Positions 43,953 through 54,977 are shown, numbered from the stretch's first letter. The stretch is DNA of 64,000 nucleotides from Sabethes cyaneus (GCF_943734655.1 NC_071355.1:93193449-93257448); one strand, 5' to 3'. The notes: generated by a model not told the origin, from the letters alone. Translations and numbers: made by a program.

Positions 43953-46640
43953 ATGTCTATTAACGCAGATATTAGCACCTCATCAAATTGGTGTGTAGCT
44001 GGTACGGTGATGAAATCTGCTTTATACCAAGGAAAGTTGTCCGTTTGCTGCGTTAATAGTCAAAGCATATGTGCAAGGAAGTTATGTAAACTAGATGAAC
44101 TGCGCCAAATAGTGAATGTGAGCAATGTAGACATTGTTTGTGTGAGCGAAACTTGGTTGAATGACAAAGTTGACGATTCAATTGTATCGATTAATGGGTA
44201 CAACGCAATTAGGCACGATAGAGTTGGAAGGTTGGGAGGGGGCGTAATGATGTTGTTAAAGAATGGACTGAAGTTTAAGGTTTTGGAGACGTCCAAAAAT
44301 GAACCTGGTGTACCCTGTACAGAGTTTATAGCAACCGAGATTTTGTTATCTAACGAAAAATTTCTTTTCATAGCGCTGTACAATCCCCCAGGAGTTGATT
44401 GCACTGAGTGCTTGGATGATCTTTTCTCGTTCTTTGGGTGCAAATATGATCAGATATTTTTAGTAGGTGACTTCAATACGAACCTATTTGATCGCAGTTC
44501 AACGAATACTCGCCGTATGGAAAATTGGATGGAGACACATTCTGTGTTTAGCTTGGGTACTGAACCAACCTTTTTTCATCAAAATGGAGCATCTCAACTC
44601 GATTTGTTCTTGACCAATGATAAATCTAAAGTTTTGCGTTTCAATCAAATTGAAGTACCAGTATTATCGAACCATGATTTGATTTTTGCTTCTTTAGACT
44701 TTGAGTATCAACCCGCAGCAGTTGAAATCCACTATCGTGATTATAATAGTATTCCAAATGAAGTTTTCATGGAAGCATTCAATTTGATTGACTGGACAAA
44801 TTTTTATCGCAGTAATAACTCAGACTTTCTGCTAGACTTTTTCAACTCATCAATGTTGGAGTTGCATAATGAATTTGTTCCTATCCGCTCTTTCTCACCC
44901 AAACTGAAGGCAAATCCTTGGTTCAATCATACGATTAGTAAAGCAATCGTAGACCGGGATTTACTCTTCAAAAAATGGAAAACCAGTAAAAGTTCTATCG
45001 CCAATGATTATACTGCTGATGAAATCAATGTTTCATTCTCTGCTAATTTTACTCAACCTACAAGTCCAGTAGAAGAACCACAGGCTAATAACAATACATA
45101 CGATCGTGAATTGTTTTACTTCGGTCATATTTGTGAAATCGATGTTATAAACTGTATGTACTCCATTAAATCAAATGCAGTGGGACTCGATTCGTTACCT
45201 TTGAAATTTTTGAAAGCTATTTGTCCTTTGATTATTAAACCAGTAACGCATTTGTTCAACGCTATTGTTACTACCAGCGTATTTCCTAAAGAGTGGAAAA
45301 GAAGTAAGATAATCCCTATTAAGAAAAAATCCAATGTAAATTCTCTGAAAAATCTGCGCCCCATAAGCATTTTGTGTGCTTTGTCAAAAGTTTTTGAAAA
45401 AATTATTAAAACACACATTGGCAGTTATATCGAACGATATAATATGCTAAATTGCTACCAGTCTGGTTATCGTAAGAAACACAGTACAAAAACTGCAATG
45501 CTGAAAGTCCTAGATGACATTGGTTTAATAATCGATAATGGTAGACCTGTTGTGCTGGTTCTTCTAGACTTCTCCAAAGCCTTCGATACAGTGTCGCATA
45601 AAATGCTGTGCAATAAATTGACGTCATCGTTTGGATTTTCAAGACACGCTGCAAATTTGGTAAACTCCTATTTGAGTGAGCGCACTCAAGCAGTCTTCAA
45701 TAATGGAGAATATTCCCAATTTATCCCAATTGTCTCTGGGGTGCCTCAAGGTTCAATTCTTGGACCAATCTTTTTCTCTCTCTACATAAACGATCTCCCA
45801 AGTGTGCTTCACTACTGCAAAATACACATTTTCGCTGACGATGTACAGCTTTATTTTGAGTGCGCCGACAAAAGTTCTCTTGATGCTTCCATCAAAATTA
45901 ACAGTGATCTGCAGAGAGTTTTTGATTGGTCTAAAAGAAATATGCTGACGTTGAATCCCCAAAAAACTCAAGCTATGTTTTTAACAAATAATGCTCATCA
46001 AAATTCATTAAAACCAGTATTACAACTGAACCTTGTAAATCTAGAGTTTGTCGATAATGCAACCAGCCTAGGAATGTTAATTCAGTCTAATCTCGAATGG
46101 GATAAATATCTCCAGCAACAATGTGGGAAAATCTATTCATGTTTGCGTAGACTATATGTAACTTCTTCGCTTTTCGGTACTGAAACAAAAATTAAACTTT
46201 TCAAAAGCTTAATTCTTCCTTACTTCATATCATGTGATTTCTTGGTCGATGAAGCATCTGCATTCTCACTAAATAGACTACGGGTAGCTTTGAATGCATG
46301 CGCGCGATACGTCTTCAACTGTAACCGATATGCAAGTGTTTCACATCTTCAAAGCAGATTAATTGGTTGTCCTTTTAAAAACTTTGGTAAAATGCGCTCT
46401 TGTTTATTCATGCACAATCTAATAAAGTGTAAACAACCTGAATACTTATATACAAAATTGCAACCGCTAAGGAGTACACGCTCTAGAAAATATACATTAC
46501 CACGATTTAGAACATCAAAGTATGGAAAAACGTTTTTTGTTAGAGGACTAGTTCATTGGAATTCCTTGCCAAATGATATGACCCTAGAAGAATCGCATAT
46601 AGGTTTCAAGAAGAAATGTATAGAGCTCTTAAATTGCTAG
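43953..46640 (+). CDS. Non-LTR ORF2: endonuclease-reverse transcriptase
   Basis: 895 residues. The endonuclease (~residues 28-250) keeps VNSQSIC, VSETWLND, VGDFNTNL and ASQLDLFLTND. The closing motif reads SNHDLIF, with Asn where SDH is usual, so activity is uncertain. The RT (~400-700) keeps NLRPISILCALSKVFEKI, QSGYRKKHSTKTAM, LLDFSKAFDTVSH, GVPQGSILGPIFFSLYIND and the catalytic HIFADDVQLYF. The segment around residue ~352 (SSIANDY-TADEINVSF) joins the end of the endonuclease linker to a block that normally lies some 80-100 residues later, so an in-frame deletion is likely near 45008. Otherwise no stop or frameshift. Confidence 0.85.
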   Translation: MSINADISTSSNWCVAGTVMKSALYQGKLSVCCVNSQSICARKLCKLDELRQIVNVSNVDIVCVSETWLNDKVDDSIVSINGYNAIRHDRVGRLGGGVMMLLKNGLKFKVLETSKNEPGVPCTEFIATEILLSNEKFLFIALYNPPGVDCTECLDDLFSFFGCKYDQIFLVGDFNTNLFDRSSTNTRRMENWMETHSVFSLGTEPTFFHQNGASQLDLFLTNDKSKVLRFNQIEVPVLSNHDLIFASLDFEYQPAAVEIHYRDYNSIPNEVFMEAFNLIDWTNFYRSNNSDFLLDFFNSSMLELHNEFVPIRSFSPKLKANPWFNHTISKAIVDRDLLFKKWKTSKSSIANDYTADEINVSFSANFTQPTSPVEEPQANNNTYDRELFYFGHICEIDVINCMYSIKSNAVGLDSLPLKFLKAICPLIIKPVTHLFNAIVTTSVFPKEWKRSKIIPIKKKSNVNSLKNLRPISILCALSKVFEKIIKTHIGSYIERYNMLNCYQSGYRKKHSTKTAMLKVLDDIGLIIDNGRPVVLVLLDFSKAFDTVSHKMLCNKLTSSFGFSRHAANLVNSYLSERTQAVFNNGEYSQFIPIVSGVPQGSILGPIFFSLYINDLPSVLHYCKIHIFADDVQLYFECADKSSLDASIKINSDLQRVFDWSKRNMLTLNPQKTQAMFLTNNAHQNSLKPVLQLNLVNLEFVDNATSLGMLIQSNLEWDKYLQQQCGKIYSCLRRLYVTSSLFGTETKIKLFKSLILPYFISCDFLVDEASAFSLNRLRVALNACARYVFNCNRYASVSHLQSRLIGCPFKNFGKMRSCLFMHNLIKCKQPEYLYTKLQPLRSTRSRKYTLPRFRTSKYGKTFFVRGLVHWNSLPNDMTLEESHIGFKKKCIELLNC

Positions 46641-46770
46641 AAATTGTTTTATTGAGTACGTAGTTTAAATTCAGTGTCGCTCGTTCTATTGTTAAGATCA
46701 ATGTAACGGAAAAAAGACATTTTGTCTTATGTTACGTGTTATAAATAAATAAACTAAACTAAACTAAACT

Positions 46771-47100
46771 ATCTTGCATTCGGTACAAATTGCATACACA
46801 AGTTAGCTCGGTTAAGCATCAGCATTAGCATACTGCACTCATTGCGTAGGATACGTAACCTAGCATTTAAGCACTAGTATGTAATTTAAGTTGCTTTAGT
46901 AGTTTTAAGCACTTTGACCCTTAATAGGTACGTAATTCTAGCACGTAGCCACCAAATATTAATTAGTTATAAGTAAATGATCTCACCGCATGTAAATCAC
47001 TTTCCACTGTTTACTTTTTCGCCTGCCGACTGTTTACTTTTTCGCCGATGATGACACTTGCTACGCCTGAGTTGCCAGATATTTTGAGCCGCTACAAAAG
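46771..47100. other. Unassigned flank
   Basis: Contains ACTGTTTACTTTTTCGCC twice (47007-47045). No ORF or element ends were found. Confidence 0.45.
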
Positions 47101-47119
47101 GTGAGGTGCGCCGACCAGG

Positions 47120-47435
47120 GGGTCGTCACAGGCGGCATTGAGAATAGTGGTCGTTCGGTAGTTCTCACATTCCAAATTGTCGCCCTTCTTGTATATTGGG
47201 TAGATTACTCCCTCCTTTCACTCCTCCGATTGTTGTTCTGTTTCCCAGGTCCTTATTATCAGCCAGTACCTGTAGCCAACCAATACGGGCCCATAGCTTG
47301 ATAAGCTCCGCTGCGATGCCATCTTTACCAGCTACCTTGTTGTCCTTGATCTATTTGATGGCTTCGATCACCTCGTATATTGTGGGGGTCGGTACATTAC
47401 CATCATCCGCCGTGCAGATGTAGCCATTATCCCTT
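47120..47435 (-). pseudogene. RTE fragment E2 (RT start)
   Basis: Minus strand: GYICTADDGNVPTPTIYEVI, IKDNKVAGKDGIAAELIKLW. This is N-terminal RT sequence lying downstream of C-terminal RT sequence of the neighbouring fragment, so it is a separate insertion or a rearranged piece. It contains an in-frame stop. Confidence 0.6.
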
Positions 47436-47439
47436 TTTC

Positions 47440-48385
47440 TTTCTTTAGCAACCAAGAGCCGGGGTGGCTCTTGCCGTGTCAAGAATTCCTCTTCATTCTT
47501 CTCGGTCCGGCGGCTACTCGTCCCCAATTTGTACACCGCCAAAAATAGTCCGCTACACCTTTCGTTCAAATACGGCTAGTGCACGTATGTCTCCCGTAAG
47601 CAAAGTTACTGTCTTAAGTCCGTAGACTACCGGACTGATTAGCGTTTTGTACATCGTCAGCTTTGTGCGGCGGCGTATGTTCCCAGATCGAAGCGTCTTG
47701 AGGAGGGAAAAGTAGGCTCGATTTCCAGCTTGAATGCGTCGTTGGATCTCCTTACTCGTATTACTGTCGGCGGTACCCAGGGATCCCAAATATATGAACT
47801 CATCAACTACTTCCAGTTCATCTCCGTCAATAGTCACTGTCCGTGGGAGGCAAATGTTGCTCTCTCTGGAGCCTCTTCCTACTACACATTTGGTTTTCGA
47901 CGCACTGATTTGTAACCCTATCCTCCTAGCCTCCGTTTTTAGTCCGGCCCAGATTGTCTCCGCCATCCCAAGGTTTCCGGTAATGATGTCGAGGTCGTCT
48001 GCGAAGGCTAGGACTTGGCTACTCTTGCTGAAGATCGTACATCTCGTTTTGATCCACGCTCGCCGGATCACACCTTCAATAGCGATACTGAATAACGCAC
48101 AGGACAGTCCATACCCTTGCGGCAACCCTCTGCGTGATTCGAAAGGACTCGAGAGTATTCCCGAACCGCGCACGTAGCACATCACTTGCTCCAGAGTAGC
48201 TTTGATCGGCCGCGTCAGTTTGTCCGGAAAACCGTACTCGTGCATTATCTGCCATAGCTGTTTGCGTTCAACTGTATCGTATGCTGCTCTGAAATCCACG
48301 AAAATATGATGCCTGGGCACGTTGTACTCTCGAAATGTATGGAGGATTTGTCACTGAGTAAAAATTTGATCCGTAGTAGTAGTAG
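47440..48385 (-). pseudogene. RTE-clade relic, copy E1
   Basis: Minus strand, one open stretch of 255 residues: RHHIFVDFRAAYDTVERKQL, ESRRGLPQGYGLSCALFSIA, the catalytic LAFADDLDIITGN, ISASKTKCVVGRG, LPRTVTIDGDELEVVDEFIY and MYKTLISPVVYGLKTVTLLT. Beyond ALAVFERK it is frameshifted, and the sequence passes into a short 3' piece containing GAGCCGGGGTGGCTCTT, which also occurs in the RTE fragment at 59088. An (AGT)n stretch lies at its 5' side near 48376-48393. The finger motifs are missing. Confidence 0.75.
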
Positions 48386-48585
48386 TAGTCGGCTGGTAAA
48401 CGGCTGAATAATGCGTTCCGTCGGTGCCTTGTGCACGTGTAGGTATAAAATACCCCGGTGGAAGCCAAGGTCGTATGCTGACAGGAAAGGAGGGCTCTTT
48501 CGACGACGACTGGCTTAGCGCGTAGCGTAGGGTGTAGCGCTGCAGGAGGTGTGCTGGAAGAGCTCAACGGTACGTACGTTTAGAG

Positions 48586-51111
48586 ATGGACATAGCATCT
48601 ACCAGAGCTCACACACGAGCTCGAATGTGCAGGTTGAGAATCAAGGGCCGATTCTTCAATATAAGTATCGTGCACAGCCCTCACCTCCGAAGTACCGATG
48701 ACGACAAGGATGAATTCTACGCGCAGTTGGAGAGTGAATACGACCGCTGCCCAAAACATGATATCAAGATCGTCATCGGGGATTTCAATGCTCAGGTCGG
48801 TCAGGAGGAGGAATACAAACCGGTGATTGGAAGGTTCAGTGCACACCAGCGGACCTATGAAATGGGCCAAAGCCTTATCGACTTTGCCGCCTCCAAGAAT
48901 ATGGCCGTACTTAGTACCTTTTTCCAGCACAAAATCCATCACAAGTACACCTGGAGATCACCAAATCAGATAGAATCACAGATCGACCATGTTTTGATCG
49001 ACAGTCGGCACTTCACAGACATTATCGACGTCAGATTCTACCTATCTCCCTAACGTTGACTCGGACCACTACGTAGTGATGGTTAAAATGCGCCCAAGAT
49101 TCTCCGTTGTGAACAATATTCGGTACCGACGCCAGCCTCGGTTAGATCTCGCGCGGCTGGAGCAGCCAGACGTCGCCGCAAACTACGCGCATTTACTCGA
49201 AGCTGCGCTGCCGGAAGAGGACGAGCTGGACGAAGCCCCTGTCGAGGACTGTTGAAACACTATCAAAACAGCCATCAGTAGTGTAGCGAAGAGCGTCATC
49301 AGGCATGTGGCCCAGAAACAGCGGAACGATTGGTTTGACGATGAATGTAGGAGGGTGATGTATGAGGAGAACGCTGCGCGGGCGGCCAAGATGCGCAGTG
49401 CCACACGTCAGAACGTGGAAAGACACAAACAGAAGAAGTTGCAGCGAAACCAAATCTTTCGAGAGAAAAAGCGCAACCTGGAAAAGCAGGAATATGCAGA
49501 GTTGGAGCAGCTGCATCGTTCTCAGGAAACGCGAAAGTTCTACCAGAAACTGAACGGATCCCGCAAAGGCTTTGTGGCGCGAGCCAGAATCGCGAGAGTC
49601 AGAATACTGCCAGTCTTATCCCGACACATTTCGGGATAAGACTGGCAGTATTCTGACGGACGATCGTGAGGTGATCGATGGGTGGAAGCAGCACTTCGAT
49701 GAACACCTGAATGGCACCCAGGCGGAGAACCATGGCGACGGGGAAAGCGATTTCGACGGTGCAACAAACGGGGAAGAGGTGCCAGCCCCAACGATAGGCG
49801 AAGTTAAGGAGGCCATCATGCAGCTAAAGAACAACAAGTCAGCTGGAAAAGATGGCATCGGAGCGGAGCTTATTAAAATGGGATCAGAAAAGCTGGCCGT
49901 TTGTCTACTCCGACTAATTGTTAGAATTTGGGATACGGAACAGCTACCGGAGGAGTGGAAAGATGGGGTTATCTGCCCGATCTATAAAAAGGGCGACAAG
50001 TTAGACTGTGAGAACTAACGAGCGATCACCGTTCTCAATGCCGCCTATAAAGTGCAGTCCCAAATCATTTTCCGCCGTCCATCATCAATTGCGAATAGAT
50101 TTGTGAGAAGTTATCAAGCCGGTTTTGTCGAAGGTCGGTCTACAACGGATCAAATATTTACACTGCGGCAAATCCTCCAAAAGGGCCGTGAATACAGAGT
50201 TCCCACGCATCATTTATTCGTTGACTTCAAAGCCGCATATGATACCATCGACCGGAAAGAGCTATGGAAAATCATGGATGAGAACAGCTTCACCAGGAAG
50301 CTCACCAAACTGATTAAATCTACGATGGATGGTACACAGTACTGTGTTCGGATTTCGGGTGGATTGTCAAGTTTATTCGAATCACACAGAGGGCTTCGTC
50401 AAGGTGATGGTCTTTCATGCCTGCTGTTCAACATAGCGCTACAAGGTGTTATGAACCGAGCGGATATCAACACGCGGGGCACGATATTCAACAAATCTAG
50501 TCAATTTGTCTGCTTTGCCGATGACATGGATATTATCGGCAGAACATCTGTGGCGGTGGCTGAACAGTACACCAGACTAAAGCGCGAAGCAGAAAAGATT
50601 GGGTTAAAGGTAAATACGTCTAAAACAAAGTACATGCTGGTCAGCGGAACCGAGGCCGAACGACACCGCTTGGGCAGTAATATATTGATCGACGGAGATG
50701 AGTTTGAGGTAGTCGATGAATTTGTCTACCTTGGCTCACTGGTAAAGGCGGACAATGATACCAGCCGTGAGATTCAGAGGCGTATTATCAGCGGAAGTCG
50801 TGCCCGTACAAAGTGCACCCTGTACAAGACGCTTATTAGACCGGTTGTTCTCTACGGGCATGCAACATGGACAATGCTCGAGGAGGACCTGCGAGTGCTC
50901 GGAGTTTTCGAACGACGAGTGCTACGAACGATCTTCGGCGGCGTACAGGAGAACGGAGTATGGAGGCGGAGGATGAACCATGAACTCGCACAGCTCTATG
51001 GCGAACCCAGTATCCAGTAGGTGGCTAAAGCTGAACGGATACGATGGGCAGGGCATGTTTCAAGAATGCCGGACAACTACCCTGCAAAGATGGTTAGGAT
51101 GGCAAGCCACC

Positions 51112-51112
<1 letters not shown>
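48586..51112 (+). pseudogene. RTE-clade retrotransposon, copy F (nearly complete)
   Basis: Endonuclease: IVIGDFNAQVGQEEEYKPVI, TWRSPNQIESQIDHVLID, with DSDHYVVMVK in the next frame after a shift near 49040. Linker: RNDWFDDECRRVMYEENAAR. A 27-bp inverted duplication at 49598-49657 disrupts the segment that continues KTGSILTDDREVIDGWKQHF. RT: NNKSAGKDGIGAELIKMGSE, CPIYKKGDKLDCEN then a stop (Tyr TAC changed to TAA, ~50017), FVEGRSTTDQIFTLRQIL, DFKAAYDTIDRKELWK, LRQGDGLSCLLFNIALQG and VCFADDMDIIGR. A small deletion removes the part after ISGSR. C-terminus RIRWAGHVSRMPDNYPAKMV after another stop. The 5' start of the endonuclease is missing. The 3' end passes into a (TAAG)n tract. Confidence 0.85.
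49598..49657. repeat. Perfect 27-bp inverted duplication inside RTE copy F
   Basis: Arms 49598-49624 and 49631-49657 with a 6-base loop. The right arm is the normal coding sequence (KTGSILTD). The left arm is its inverted copy and does not fit the protein. This looks like a template-switch event. Confidence 0.95.
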
Positions 51113-51145
<33 letters not shown>

Positions 51146-51153
51146 GTAGTAGT
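51112..51153. repeat. (TAAG)n microsatellite with AGT end
   Basis: About eight TAAG units followed by AGTAGTAGTAG, at the 3' end of RTE copy F. AGTAGTAGTCGGC at ~48381 and AGTAGTAGTCAGC at ~51143 lie on either side of copy F and might be a degenerate target duplication. Confidence 0.85.
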
Positions 51154-51717
51154 CAGCCCCTGCTGTCTTGATATTCTGTCTCTGCACCATTCTGGTTGTA
51201 GTGCGACTTGCACCTTTTGATCGCCTCACATTCATCCGACAAGATCGTTACATCTTAGAACTTCATAACACAGCCGTATTTTATAAAAAAAAAGTTATGG
51301 AGCTAAGCAGCAGTCTGATTATAGCTGGACTCTACCAAAACTTAAAAGCGACGACTCAATCAATTTCAAAAAATATTCGACCAAGCAAAGCATTTTGGTT
51401 GATTCGGAATGACTGGATAATACATACCGTCGGTGCCTCGTGACCTGCAGTGGTCTTCATTCTTCTAAATCAAACGATGACGATCGATGGCTATACCTAG
51501 AAATGCTTCATGTAAATACTGGAGCCGCTAAGTTAGCAGGTGCGAACTTGAGCGCTTGTTTCCTAGGCGATGGGTGGCTCAAACAGCGTCTGTCTCGGAG
51601 CAAGCGGCGGAAAATGAAATGCTTTATCCCGCAAGCTACACCTAAGATTGCAGACTTATCAGTGTGATGAAAGTGTCGCGATCCCGGTAAAGTGGTATAC
51701 CGAAACTCTCATTTACT

Positions 51718-52059
51718 ATGAACAATAAAAATGCTAATACTGAATGGATCAATCACGGCATAGGACACGGCAAAGAACAAGAAAACGGTTTAGGAATAAC
51801 GATTGAAAACTCGCTAGCTGGAATATCCGAATTCACCATGGACCGGCACGAGCTGGCTTGGTCGTTCAAAGAGATGCATCGACTTGGAGTGGAGATCGCT
51901 CCCAAATTCGGAGAAATGAAGTTCCGTACAGACCCTATGACAGGCACTTCTTTCAAGTATGACATCTCCTACAGTAACGTTAGAAAGGTAGCACATGGAG
52001 TCGCACAGTGGAACCATTCCAGAAAAAGGCGGTCAAAAGACTTTTCTCGCTTTTCATGA
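51718..52059 (+). CDS. Unidentified 113-residue ORF, cut by a transposon
   Basis: Begins MNNKNANTEWINHGIGHGKE and contains FTMDRHELAWSFKEMHRLG and EMKFRTDPMTGTSFKYDISY. This composition looks like genuine globular protein and not repeat noise. The last ~18 codons come from the palindromic element inserted at 52004, so the natural C-terminus is lost. Upstream frames at 51168-51667 may be diverged 5' parts. I do not recognise the family. A retroelement, an endogenous viral remnant or a host exon are all possible. Confidence 0.35.
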   Translation: MNNKNANTEWINHGIGHGKEQENGLGITIENSLAGISEFTMDRHELAWSFKEMHRLGVEIAPKFGEMKFRTDPMTGTSFKYDISYSNVRKVAHGVAQWNHSRKRRSKDFSRFS

Positions 52060-53301
52060 CGTTCTCGAGCTTAGGTGTCTTAGGAGAAGTTTTATAAAAG
52101 AATATTCTGCATCTAATGGCATTTTAATATAATCAGATATTAAGGGGATAACAAATTTGAAAAAATTAGTTTTTTATAGGAACTAGGTAGCATGATCACG
52201 TGTTCGGCAAAGTTATAGAACTTAAAATTTTATTAAACTTTGCCGAAGACACTAAGTAACTGCATCATATGGTTTGCGAGATATAATTGACTTTCTGTCG
52301 TAACCCCCTCACAATCAGTTTTTTCAACTTTATGTACACACAACCTCATCTAACAGGTTCGAAATGTTCTACAAACTTTTTGATAGTATCAAAATACGTA
52401 ATTTTCTAGAAGGTGTAAATATCATATGTTGCTTTATTTGCTTTAAAAATTGATTTATAGCATAAATTTTACCGTTTTTACAAGTATTTTTTTCCGTAAA
52501 TAGGCACCTACTGGCAGCTAAAGTTAGCATCGCTTGAACCGCCATAGTATATAGTATAAGTGTGCCAAAAATCTCGGCCGGGTCTGGTGGGGCATTTTGG
52601 TTATTTCAATTATGAATTACATACATTTATGCTGGTTTTACTAAGTTATCAGTGTTTTATTATTCGTATATGTTCGAAATAATTTGTAATTCATAATTGA
52701 AATAACCAAAATGCCCGACCAGACCCGGCCGATCTTTTTGACACACTTATACAATATTCTATAGCGGTTCAAGCGATGCTAACTTTAGCTGCCTGTAGCT
52801 GCCTATTTGCGGAAAAAATACTTGTAAAAACGGTAAAATTTATGCTACAAATCAATTTTTAAAGCAAATGAAACAACATATGATATTGACACCTTCTAGA
52901 AAGTTGCGTATTTTGACAGTATTAAAAAGTTTGTAAAACATGTCGAACCTGTTAGATGAGGCTTTGTGTACAAAAAGTTTAAAAAACTGTTTTAAAAGGG
53001 GTCACGACAGAAAGTCAATTATATCTCGCAAACTATATGATGCAGACACTTAGTATCTTCGGCAAAGTTTAATGAAATTCAAAGTTCTACAACGTTGCCG
53101 AACATATGACCGTGCTATCTAGTTCCTATAAAAAATTAATTTTTTCAAATTTGTTGTCCCCTCAATCTCTAATTATATTAAAATGTCATTAGATGCAGAA
53201 TACTTTTTTATGAAACTTCTCCTAAGACACCTAAGCCCGAAAACGTCAGGAAAAGCGAGAAAAGACTTTTGATCGCCTTTTTCCAAAATGGTCCCACTGT
53301 G
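52004..53301. mobile_element. Transib-like palindromic element, 1.3 kb
   Basis: Near-full-length palindrome with arms of about 600 bp around a centre near 52650. The ends read CACAGTGGAACCATTCC and, inverted, CACAGTGGGACCATTTT. A 5-bp TSD AGTCG lies at 51999-52003 and 53302-53306. Transib elements start with CACWATG-like heptamers and duplicate 5 bp of the form CGWCG. Here four of five TSD positions agree and the heptamer equals the V(D)J signal CACAGTG. There is no coding capacity, so it depends on a transposase in trans. Confidence 0.8.
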
Positions 53302-54189
53302 AGTCGGGTTCTTAGCGTTGGCTGTTGGGAAAGCAAAAGCACGAGTTATTGCATAGAGGACCGTAGATGACCGTAAATGTTTTGTCGAGAATAAAGGGGA
53401 AATGCTTCAACTACAGCTAAATCAACATATACAAACACCAACAATACCGATAATACCGATGATACTAAGATTAAGTTCTACGATAGGATTGTTTTTTAGT
53501 ATTTTACCAACTGTGTCAGTCAAGACAAGATAAAAATTTTGATATGATTTATTCGATTTCCATTATTTCCATTATTTCGATATTATTTTGCTCTTCACGC
53601 CTGCTCGGGAACGACCTTTTGGCATAGTTCCGTAACAAATATTTTATGACTTTTCATAGATAGGATGAGACGCCGCCGGCCGCGAGTGTTGCTGGTTACC
53701 CGCCGTCGAAAGGGCTGCCTCCAGCAGAAGTCACATCTGTCGACTCTTGTTAGTTTTCCCTAGCCCTAGTATCGACTCACCGGGCTCGTACCGAATTGTC
53801 GATTTATTAGTCAAAATCCAAATGGCCAAATTTCAACAATTGCCTCAGATGGCCGAAATTTTATTTCGTCAAATTACGAAAGACCGTTCCCCTATTTGGC
53901 TGAATCACAAAAGGCTGAAACACAAAGGACCGAAAGGCTTCACTTAGAACGATTCATATGCTCTATCTACAAGCATGGTCATCAATTCTAATAAAGAATT
54001 TATTGAGGTATAACTTTCCACATAACTTATAACTCATACGAAACTTTCCATTATAAAAAGCATAATTTTCTCCCGGATTCTGTTCCATAAACTAAGACCA
54101 TTAAGAAACTTTCCATTAAATAAGGTCCATAAACCAAAACCATTAGCGACTACCAAGACTCTCTACAACGGATAAAATGCTTCCCATGT
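53302..54189. other. Unassigned sequence
   Basis: Contains ATACCGATAATACCGATGATA near 53446 and a stretch with repeated GGCCGAAA/GGCTGAAA-like motifs (53820-53945) that gives a 66-codon ORF. No gene is supported. Confidence 0.4.
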
Positions 54190-54610
54190 GACAGGTTCTC
54201 GTCGAAGTCCTTACAAACGCATCATCTGTCCATAGACTTCAAGACGGCATACGATTCAGTTAAGCGTAATAAGCTGTAGTAAATGGCTTTGTTTGAACAT
54301 GGCTTCTCAATAAAACTGATTAAGCTGATACGAGTCGCTCTTGATACTAACCGTTAGCATAAATCCCAGGCGTCGAAGCTGCTGGTGAGATATTGGACTC
54401 GTTCGTCACAAAGATTTGGGTCGTAAATTGAGCCTGTAAACAGGTGTATAATGGACGCAAATTGAGCCTTCTAAAAATAGTGTAACCAGCTGAGGTAAAG
54501 CAACATGCAACTTCATTTGCGCTCAATTATCCCGGTGCAGAGAGTATCTCGCCCATGAAGCATGAACTTTGAAGAAGAGTGACAGGATATTTCACACAAT
54601 CTGGTAATGA
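54190..54610 (+). pseudogene. RTE-clade relic, copy G
   Basis: Reads SIDFKTAYDSVKRNKL, then stops, KLIKLIRVALDT, then (after a deletion) QLR and NMQLHLRSIIPV, and a tail like MNFEEE. Order and spacing match RTE copy A with most of the RT core removed. Confidence 0.6.
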
Positions 54611-54709
54611 ATTATGAATCAAATGCGTTCGTTTTATTGTTGTCAGAATGGAATCAATAAACATTATTTATAATCCTCTTATTTATAACGCATATTTTTC
54701 ATTGGCGTA

Positions 54710-54977
54710 ACTAGGGGGGGCTAGGTGGGGCTAAGCCCCCCCTAGAAGACATTTAGCCCCCCCTAGAAAAATTAAGCTGGACTTTTAAATTTAAGAAAAA
54801 ACTATAGTTAGATAACTTTACATGATAAAAACTTGAGAGTAATTTTTATATGCATCACAACTTAAAGTTCCTATGCATCAATGTACATTTAATTTTAATA
54901 TGCCAAGGAAATAAAATGGTCGAAAAAATGCCGGGGGCTATAGCCCCCCCTAGAAATGAGCGCTAGTTCCGCCAATG
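54710..54977. mobile_element. hAT-type MITE with G/C-run subterminal boxes
   Basis: 268 bp. Ends CATTGGCGTAACTAG and CTAGTTCCGCCAATG are inverted repeats. A perfect 8-bp TSD ATATTTTT lies at 54702-54709 and 54978-54985. Just inside are AGCCCCCCCTAG boxes in both orientations. No ORF. Confidence 0.85.

Larger units (their letters stand above)
42650..46770 (+). mobile_element. Two-ORF non-LTR retrotransposon, both ORFs open
   Basis: ORF1 at 42922-43668, ORF2 at 43953-46640, 3' UTR, and a tail of (TAAA)n then (CTAAA)n at ~46740-46770. A short 3' UTR stem (AGACA / TGTCT, ~46717-46729) precedes the tail. The 5' end is placed only approximately. The Jockey/CR1-like group is likely from RT motifs. 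Clade assignment needs a tree. Confidence 0.8.
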
